Source: Acidobacteriota bacterium
GTDB taxonomy: Bacteria; Acidobacteriota; Terriglobia; Terriglobales; SCQP01
Assembly (NCBI GenBank): GCA_021818645.1
Contig: JAKATS010000001.1
Coordinates: 1 to 11,113, forward strand
Direction of reading: 5' to 3'
DNA: 11,113 bases
Numbering within the stretch: the first letter of the stretch is position 1; the number at the start of each line of letters is the position of its first letter. Position numbers and translations under genes: made by a program. The notes below the pieces were generated by a model, which was not told the origin of the DNA, searched no databases, and was given only the letters and a program-made list of their open reading frames with translations. Shown piece after piece: positions 6,990 through 11,113 of this stretch.

Positions 6990-8260
6990 CGTCCGCCTCG
7001 GGCCTGGATCAGCACCCGCGATGTGCGCGCCAGGATCAGAAAATCCATCCGCCAGTTATTGTGTTTCACATAATAGAGGTCATAGGCGAGCTTTTCCCGA
7101 TTATCTTCCCAGGTGGCGCAATAGCCGCGATGAATTTGCGCCCAGCCCGTGGCCCCCGGCGCCACCAGCCAACGCTGCTCATAGCCGGGCAGGGCGCGGG
7201 CCAGCGCCATCTCCTGCTCCCAGGCAAATGGCCGCGGCCCCACCCATCCCATCTCTCCCCGCCATATGTTCCATAGCTGCGGCAATTCATCCAGCCGTAG
7301 CCGCCGCAGCCAGCGCCCCAGCGGGGTGCAGCGCGCATCCCCGGGTGCTGCCGGGCGCACGGGGTCCGACCCCACGCGCATGGAACGAAATTTATAAAGT
7401 TGAAAGCTCTGGCCATCGCGCCCCACCCGCAATTGCCGAAAAAAGATCGGGCGGCCCGAGTCGAGCCATACTGCCAGGGCCAGCAAGCCCAGCAGGGGTG
7501 AGATCAGCGCCAAGAGAGCCCCTGCGGTCCAGGCCGACAAGGAGCGCCGCCGGCGGCGCCCGATTCGGATACGGTCCAGTTTGGCGGGTCGGGTGGTGAT
7601 GACAGGAATCTTTCCGCATTGCTTTTCCAGCCATTCCGCCCCATCGTGAATATGCTTGCCATGCGCCCGCAAACGCAGCATCCAATGCGCAGGCCGCACT
7701 CCGCGGCGGTCCTCTTCGGCCAGAATGAGATGGCTAGCCGGATGAGCCAATAACTGCGGCCCCAATCGTTCCCAGGCCGCTTCACCAGCCGGTGCGGGCA
7801 GCCATTCCAGTAACCGCCAGTTCCTGGCGTGATGCTGGCGCAATTCGGCGACAATCTGCTGGCCCAGATCGCCTTGACCCAGTAAGATGACGGGACGTTG
7901 CGCCCAGGTCGCGCTTGCGGCCGCCTGGGCCAGTTCTTCCCCAAGCCAGATCCCGGCACTGCCAAAAACGATGATCTTCATCATCGGAAGAAGGCCAAGA
8001 TGCCATTCCGGCGTGAACCACTCCAGCACGCCCCAGGCGCACAGGGCCGCCCCGAGCGCACTCATGCCCACACTCCAGCTCAGCCATTCAGCTGCAAATC
8101 CATCCTGATGCAGCCAAAACCCTACCCAGATGAATATTCCCACCGCCAGACCTTCTTCCCAGGCAGTTCCGGGGGCGCAATAGCGCCAAAGCTCCGTCCA
8201 AACTCCCGCCATCGCCAAGCGGATGAGCAGTCGGCAAAATTTGACCTTCAAGCGCAGCAT
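6986..8260 (-). CDS. Undecaprenyl-phosphate sugar-1-phosphate transferase (WbaP/WcaJ-type)
   Basis: 424 aa. It starts polymer synthesis by moving a sugar-1-phosphate from a nucleotide sugar to undecaprenyl phosphate. The N-terminus carries roughly three or four hydrophobic segments (10-20, 36-50, 62-80, 92-106), then a Rossmann-like domain with VILLGQGDLG (124-133). A re-entrant helix with the usual Pro (ISPLLG, P255) leads into the catalytic domain: FFRQLRVGRDG, LYKFRSMR (288-295), the D324-E325 dyad in LRLDELPQLWN, MGWVGPRP, APGATGWAQ and YDLYYVKH. All landmarks of the monotopic phosphoglycosyl transferase family are present. It starts nine bases after the kinase stop with a weak ribosome site. 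Five Arg (235-239) precede the membrane helix. The sugar is not predictable from sequence. Confidence 0.95.
   Translation of the reverse strand: MLRLKVKFCRLLIRLAMAGVWTELWRYCAPGTAWEEGLAVGIFIWVGFWLHQDGFAAEWLSWSVGMSALGAALCAWGVLEWFTPEWHLGLLPMMKIIVFGSAGIWLGEELAQAAASATWAQRPVILLGQGDLGQQIVAELRQHHARNWRLLEWLPAPAGEAAWERLGPQLLAHPASHLILAEEDRRGVRPAHWMLRLRAHGKHIHDGAEWLEKQCGKIPVITTRPAKLDRIRIGRRRRRSLSAWTAGALLALISPLLGLLALAVWLDSGRPIFFRQLRVGRDGQSFQLYKFRSMRVGSDPVRPAAPGDARCTPLGRWLRRLRLDELPQLWNIWRGEMGWVGPRPFAWEQEMALARALPGYEQRWLVAPGATGWAQIHRGYCATWEDNREKLAYDLYYVKHNNWRMDFLILARTSRVLIQARGGR
7544..7559. repeat. 16-base perfect palindrome inside the phosphoglycosyl transferase gene
   Basis: GCGCCGCC is followed directly by its inverse complement GGCGGCGC. 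It encodes the five-Arg tract (residues 235-239) at the cytoplasmic edge of the catalytic-domain membrane helix. The positive-inside rule explains the protein side, so it may be no more than a consequence of Arg codons. Confidence 0.5.
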
Positions 8261-8269
8261 GGTTTTGAT

Positions 8270-9094
8270 CTAACCAATTACTTCAATTCGCCGCGCCATC
8301 GCCATGGGTTTGGCGTAGGCGTAGCTATGTGCGGATGGCAACGCTGCATTCATGATCCATCCCAGCCGCTTTTCCGGTTCAATCCGATTCCAAACCGAGT
8401 TCAGCGCGGCTTTGGAACTGAAACCGCGCCGCGCCACCAGCAGCACTCCATCCACGTGCGGCACCCATAGCCCCGATTCCGCCACCGGCAACAGCGGAGG
8501 CGCATCGAGCAAAAGCCATTGCATGCCCTGCGCCAGACTCCCCAGCATCTCCGCCCAGGGGCAGCCATTGAGCTGTTCCAGGCTCCATTCATGCTGCCCG
8601 GCGGGCAACAGCCACAGCGGCGATAACCCCAGGCGCACGATGAATTCATGGATCGGCACGGGTTTTTGCAGCCATTCCGCTAACCCCGGCCGGGGCGGCA
8701 GTCCCAGGCGCATCAGGGCCTGCGGGCAGCGGCCATCGGCTTCAAGCAGCAGGGTTTTTTCCCCGCAGCGCGCCAGCGCCGCCGCCAGATTCAAGGCGGT
8801 GGTCGTTTTCCCTTCTCCCCGAATCGCGCTCGTGATTAATACAATGCGCAGCCCGGTCCCGCTTCGCCATTGCAACAGGCGTGCGGCTAATTGCCGGTAG
8901 CTTTCCGCTTCCTCCCCGAGTGGAGCCTGAAACAGCACCATGCGCGACTCCGGTGAGGGAGCCGGTGTCACCACCGTCTTCGGCATCTCCGGTAAATTTT
9001 TATGGAGATATTCCACCAGCGGTTGGCGCACCTCGATTGGTGCATGCTCGTTTTCCTGCGCGGCATGCAGCAGCGCATCATAGATTCTTCCCAT
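8270..9094 (-). CDS. CpsD/CapB-type tyrosine kinase-like ATPase
   Basis: 274 aa, BY-kinase/ParA-MinD fold. A leading MGRIYDALLHAA is typical of the cytoplasmic partner of Wzz proteins in EPS loci of this type. Walker A is SAIRGEGKTTT with K96-T97; Walker A' is LLLEADGR, with E118 where the family has Asp; Walker B is WLLLDAPP with D197. LPAGQHEWSLEQL sits at the place of the usual LPAG-NP-ELL stretch. The C-terminal tail has only two Tyr (Y258, Y260) instead of a long Tyr cluster. It should control chain length and export with the Wzz protein through cycles of ATP binding and autophosphorylation. The start at 9094 has GGGAGG six bases upstream and fits the family; an ATG at 9229 would lie inside the ATPase gene. 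It is separated from the Wzz gene by the AAA ATPase gene. Confidence 0.92.
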   Translation of the reverse strand: MGRIYDALLHAAQENEHAPIEVRQPLVEYLHKNLPEMPKTVVTPAPSPESRMVLFQAPLGEEAESYRQLAARLLQWRSGTGLRIVLITSAIRGEGKTTTALNLAAALARCGEKTLLLEADGRCPQALMRLGLPPRPGLAEWLQKPVPIHEFIVRLGLSPLWLLPAGQHEWSLEQLNGCPWAEMLGSLAQGMQWLLLDAPPLLPVAESGLWVPHVDGVLLVARRGFSSKAALNSVWNRIEPEKRLGWIMNAALPSAHSYAYAKPMAMARRIEVIG

Positions 9095-9096
9095 GT

Positions 9097-9939
9097 TCAG
9101 CCTCCCACCGCCGCCGTTGCCGGCGCGGCCGTCAATCTCATTTCCGCAGCAACTTCGTCCACCCAGGCACAGGACACCTCCGGCTGCCGGCGCGCATATG
9201 CGGTTAATAACAACTGATCGCAGAGACAATTGATCAAGCGCGGCAAGCCATGCGCATAGCGATGCACGGCCTGAATGACCGGCCCGGGCAAGGGCTCCGG
9301 CGGAGAGACTTTTCCCGCCCGCCGCATGCGCTCCCGAACATAGCTTTCGGTTTCCGCCGCCGTCAGCGGTTCCAGGCGGCTGCGCAGGCTAATGCGCTGG
9401 CGCAATTGGCGCAGTTCGGGCTGGGCCAGTAAAGTTTCAAATTCCGGCTGCCCCAATAACACGACCTGCAGCAATTTATGCTCAGCCGTTTCCAGATTCG
9501 TCAGGAGTCGAATCTCTTCCAACATGGCCAGCGACAGGATCTGGGCTTCATCCACGATCAGTGCCGTGGTTTGCCCCAGGCGGTGCCGGGCAATCAAAAA
9601 ATGATGCAAGGCCATCAACCGTGCCGCTTTGCCGGTTCCCTCCGGCTTGATTTCCAGATCCGTCAGTACGTAATGCCAAAATTCCCGCGGCCGCAGGCCG
9701 GGGTCAAACACATAACTGAACCGGGTTCCCTGCCGCCGCATTTGCTCCAACAAACATCGCGCCAGCAGGGTTTTGCCCGTACCCACTTCACCCGTCAGCA
9801 CCATACTGCCTTTGCGCTGGCGCAAACCGTAGCTCAACATCGCCAGGGCTTCTTCATGCCGCGCCGTGGGGCACAAAAAAAAGGGGTCAGGGCTGAGTGC
9901 GAAAGGTTCCCGGTCCAGGCCATGCCATGCCAGATACAT
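9097..9939 (-). CDS. ExeA/GspA-like AAA ATPase of an EPS locus
   Basis: 280 aa, similar to the AAA ATPases found in XrtA-linked and acidobacterial EPS loci. The family opening is clear: MYLAWHGLDREPFALSPDP, then HEEALAMLSYGL. Walker A is TGEVGTGKT (49-57), Walker B is ALIVDEAQ with D130-E131, a sensor-1-like strand VVLLGQPE lies at 159-166, and LRQRISLRSRLEPL (179-192) holds likely Arg-finger residues. RYAHGLPRLINCLCDQLLLTAY (228-249) is the usual sensor-2/helical end. No C-terminal peptidoglycan-binding domain or membrane helix is present, unlike ExeA proper. Role in EPS export or assembly is inferred from context only. The start has GAGGGAG eight bases upstream. A run of eight T in the coding strand (9882-9875) falls in the conserved PDPFFL segment. 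Confidence 0.92.
   Translation of the reverse strand: MYLAWHGLDREPFALSPDPFFLCPTARHEEALAMLSYGLRQRKGSMVLTGEVGTGKTLLARCLLEQMRRQGTRFSYVFDPGLRPREFWHYVLTDLEIKPEGTGKAARLMALHHFLIARHRLGQTTALIVDEAQILSLAMLEEIRLLTNLETAEHKLLQVVLLGQPEFETLLAQPELRQLRQRISLRSRLEPLTAAETESYVRERMRRAGKVSPPEPLPGPVIQAVHRYAHGLPRLINCLCDQLLLTAYARRQPEVSCAWVDEVAAEMRLTAAPATAAVGG
9101..9106 (-). promoter_or_regulatory. Ribosome binding site deciding the kinase start
   Basis: GGGAGG on the transcribed strand, six bases before ATG 9094, inside the last codons of the AAA ATPase gene. Only two bases separate that gene's TGA from the ATG, so coupled translation is likely. Confidence 0.65.
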
Positions 9940-10041
9940 AATTTCTACTCCCTCGCCTCACCCGCGCTCTTTTATCCGCCATGCCCAAATCGGCTGCATG
10001 GACCGGCCGCGCGCAATCCGGATGCCGCTGTCCGCCCGGTA
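9940..10041 (-). other. Only real intergenic gap, with a small hairpin
   Basis: This gap lies between the chain-length gene and the ATPase gene. CCATGC (9979-9984) and GCATGG (9996-10001) are inverse complements with an 11-base loop; CCG (9976-9978) and CGG (10004-10006) extend the stem past a two-base bulge. No T-run follows on the transcribed side, and I see no convincing -35/-10 pair, so it is neither a clear terminator nor a promoter. The ATPase ribosome site (9948-9954) is at its downstream end. Confidence 0.45.
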
Positions 10042-11113
10042 TTAACGGCAAATCCACCAGCTGCCCAGGCTGAGCCCGCAGATCAGCAGATACAGAGCTG
10101 CATAGTCGAACTGGCGCCGCCTCTGGTTTTGCCGCCGCTCTGCGGCCGTCGCGAGCTCTGGAATCAGGCCCCAGATCTGCTCGGGCCGGGTGGCCGGCAA
10201 CTGCCCCATATCCCACAAACGTGAATCCCAGGCCTCCATCCAGGCCGCCAGGCCAATACCTGCGGCCAGGCCCGCCAATATCCCCATCCAGTTCCATTGC
10301 TGACGGTCGGGGGACACCGGTTGTGAAGGGTGTGTGGCGGGCGATAATATCTGGGCAATTTGCCGCGGCTGGCTGTGGGCCAGCCGGGCTGTCATCTCCG
10401 CCTGCTGCGCCGCCGTGGCCAGGCCCGCATACCGCTGTTGCGCGGACTGTGCCCGCGCCTGCAATTCGGCTAGCTGCTGCTGCCGCAGCGGCATGGCCGC
10501 CAGTTGCTGCCGCAGCCGCAGAGTCGCCTGCTGCCAGTGCGCCAGCGAGGTCTGGGCATGCGCCCAGGCTAAATGGTTGGCCTGTTGCTGGCTGGCCAGC
10601 TGCATGATTTCCGTGGTTACCGGCAGCGGCTGGGCGGCGGGCGGCGTGCCGGAAGCCGGTGGCGTCTGCCGCCATTGCCTACGGAGCCGCCGGTCAGCGG
10701 CAATTTCTTTTTCCAACTGCACCACGTCCGGATTGGCCGCCGTCTCCTCCGACCGCAACCTGGCCAGCTGAGCTTCCCGTTGATCCAGCTGCTGATTCAG
10801 CGCCGCAATCTGCACCGCCGCGCCCGCCGGCAACGCCAGTTGGCGGCTCAGGCGCTGGTAACGCGCCAAAAGCGTGCGCAAATAGATGGCTTGCTGAGCG
10901 GCCTGTGAGCGCGCCGCGCGCGCCTGGGCGGCGGCAGCCGAAGCGGCCTGCAACCGGGCTTCCAATACCGGCAACTGGGCCGGCAACTCGCCCAGATAGC
11001 GCGCCTCGAACTGTCGCACCGCCCCTTGCCGCCGCAGCCAGCTCGCATTCGCCTCAGCGCGGGCATGATCGAGAAACTCCGCCGTCTGGCCCCAGCGTCG
11101 CTGTTGCCGGGTC
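10042..11113 (-). CDS. Wzz/GumC-type polysaccharide chain-length protein, C-terminal part
   Basis: 356 residues are visible and the frame is open to the window edge, so the N-terminal membrane helix and first Wzz segment are outside. The visible part starts TRQQRRWGQTAEFLDHARAEA, as GumC-type proteins read before the FxxxYLGELPxQ stretch (here FEARYLGELPAQL). Long coiled-coil segments follow, then ILSPATHPSQPVSPDR, the Pro-rich loop before the second membrane helix (GILAGLAAGIGLAAWM), and a third hydrophobic segment at the very end (YAALYLLICGLSLGSWW), as in XrtA-locus members. It should form a periplasmic barrel that sets polymer length, working with the kinase-like ATPase. Its composition is odd: one Lys and about 47 Gln in the last 325 residues. 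There is no fused kinase domain; that role is played by the separate gene at 8270-9094. Confidence 0.9.
   Translation of the reverse strand, partial: TRQQRRWGQTAEFLDHARAEANASWLRRQGAVRQFEARYLGELPAQLPVLEARLQAASAAAAQARAARSQAAQQAIYLRTLLARYQRLSRQLALPAGAAVQIAALNQQLDQREAQLARLRSEETAANPDVVQLEKEIAADRRLRRQWRQTPPASGTPPAAQPLPVTTEIMQLASQQQANHLAWAHAQTSLAHWQQATLRLRQQLAAMPLRQQQLAELQARAQSAQQRYAGLATAAQQAEMTARLAHSQPRQIAQILSPATHPSQPVSPDRQQWNWMGILAGLAAGIGLAAWMEAWDSRLWDMGQLPATRPEQIWGLIPELATAAERRQNQRRRQFDYAALYLLICGLSLGSWWICR

Noticed and set aside
7021..7599. Plus-strand open frame of 192 codons
   Set aside because: Antisense to the conserved catalytic domain of the phosphoglycosyl transferase; Pro/Ala/Ser-rich with no motif.
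9095..9229. Longer start for the kinase-like gene (ATG 9229)
   Set aside because: It lies inside the ATPase gene, its translation is Gly/Cys/Arg-rich and unlike the family, and ATG 9094 has a strong ribosome site and the conserved MGRIYDAL opening.
9982..10000. Small leader peptide in the gap before the ATPase gene (13 codons starting ATGCAGCCG)
   Set aside because: No ribosome site and no supporting conservation; too short to call.
9478..10224. Plus-strand open frame of 248 codons
   Set aside because: Antisense to the ATPase Walker region and the gap; no recognisable domain and low-complexity composition.
9887..10675. Minus-strand open frame of 262 codons overlapping the chain-length gene
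   Set aside because: Gly/Ala/Pro-rich translation typical of a shifted frame in GC-rich DNA; the other frame reads a recognisable Wzz C-terminus. Its tail also runs into the ATPase gene.
1..11113. CRISPR arrays, tRNA/rRNA genes, insertion sequences, toxin-antitoxin or defence genes
   Set aside because: No regularly spaced repeats, cloverleaf sequence, transposase motif or defence-type domain found on either strand; nearly all DNA is filled by the EPS genes.

Overview
The window holds one stretch of an exopolysaccharide/capsule biosynthesis locus. Eleven genes all lie on the minus strand and are read from high to low coordinates; both ends are cut. The DNA is GC-rich bacterial sequence with almost no intergenic space. 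The gene set (GumC/Wzz-type chain-length protein, ExeA-type AAA ATPase, BY-kinase-type ATPase, WbaP-type phosphoglycosyl transferase, then glycosyltransferases and modifying enzymes) resembles EPS loci of Acidobacteriota and of exosortase-linked (XrtA/PEP-CTERM) regions in other Gram-negatives. An acidobacterial or similar diderm host is my best guess, at low confidence. No exosortase, Wzx flippase or Wzy polymerase is visible; they may lie outside the window.

Layout in transcription order: (1) 11113-10042, end of a Wzz/GumC chain-length protein; a 102-base gap with a small hairpin; (2) 9939-9097, ExeA-like AAA ATPase; (3) 9094-8270, CpsD/CapB-type kinase-like ATPase; (4) 8260-6986, polyprenyl-phosphate sugar-1-phosphate transferase; (5) 6989-5850, membrane GT2 with a TTG start; (6) 5853-4954, NodB-type polysaccharide deacetylase; (7) 4972-3812, alkaline-phosphatase-superfamily phosphodiesterase; (8) 3836-2670, GT4; (9) 2660-1533, nucleotidyltransferase-fold protein of unknown role; (10) about 1590-592, class I SAM methyltransferase with an unclear start; (11) 571-1, start of a second GT4.

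Proposed working: the phosphoglycosyl transferase loads the first sugar-phosphate on undecaprenyl phosphate, and GT2 and the two GT4 enzymes extend the glycan. The deacetylase, methyltransferase and perhaps the phosphodiesterase and nucleotidyltransferase modify it. Wzz, the BY-kinase-like ATPase and the AAA ATPase control chain length and export. Many genes overlap by a few bases, suggesting one translationally coupled operon whose promoter lies beyond 11113.

Points that stand out: the nucleotidyltransferase in a sugar-polymer operon, possibly paired with the phosphodiesterase; a strong imperfect hairpin at the 9/10 junction, where the methyltransferase has no ordinary start codon; a Glu-for-Asp change in the kinase Walker A' motif; and a Lys-depleted, Gln-rich chain-length protein within a Trp-rich gene set.
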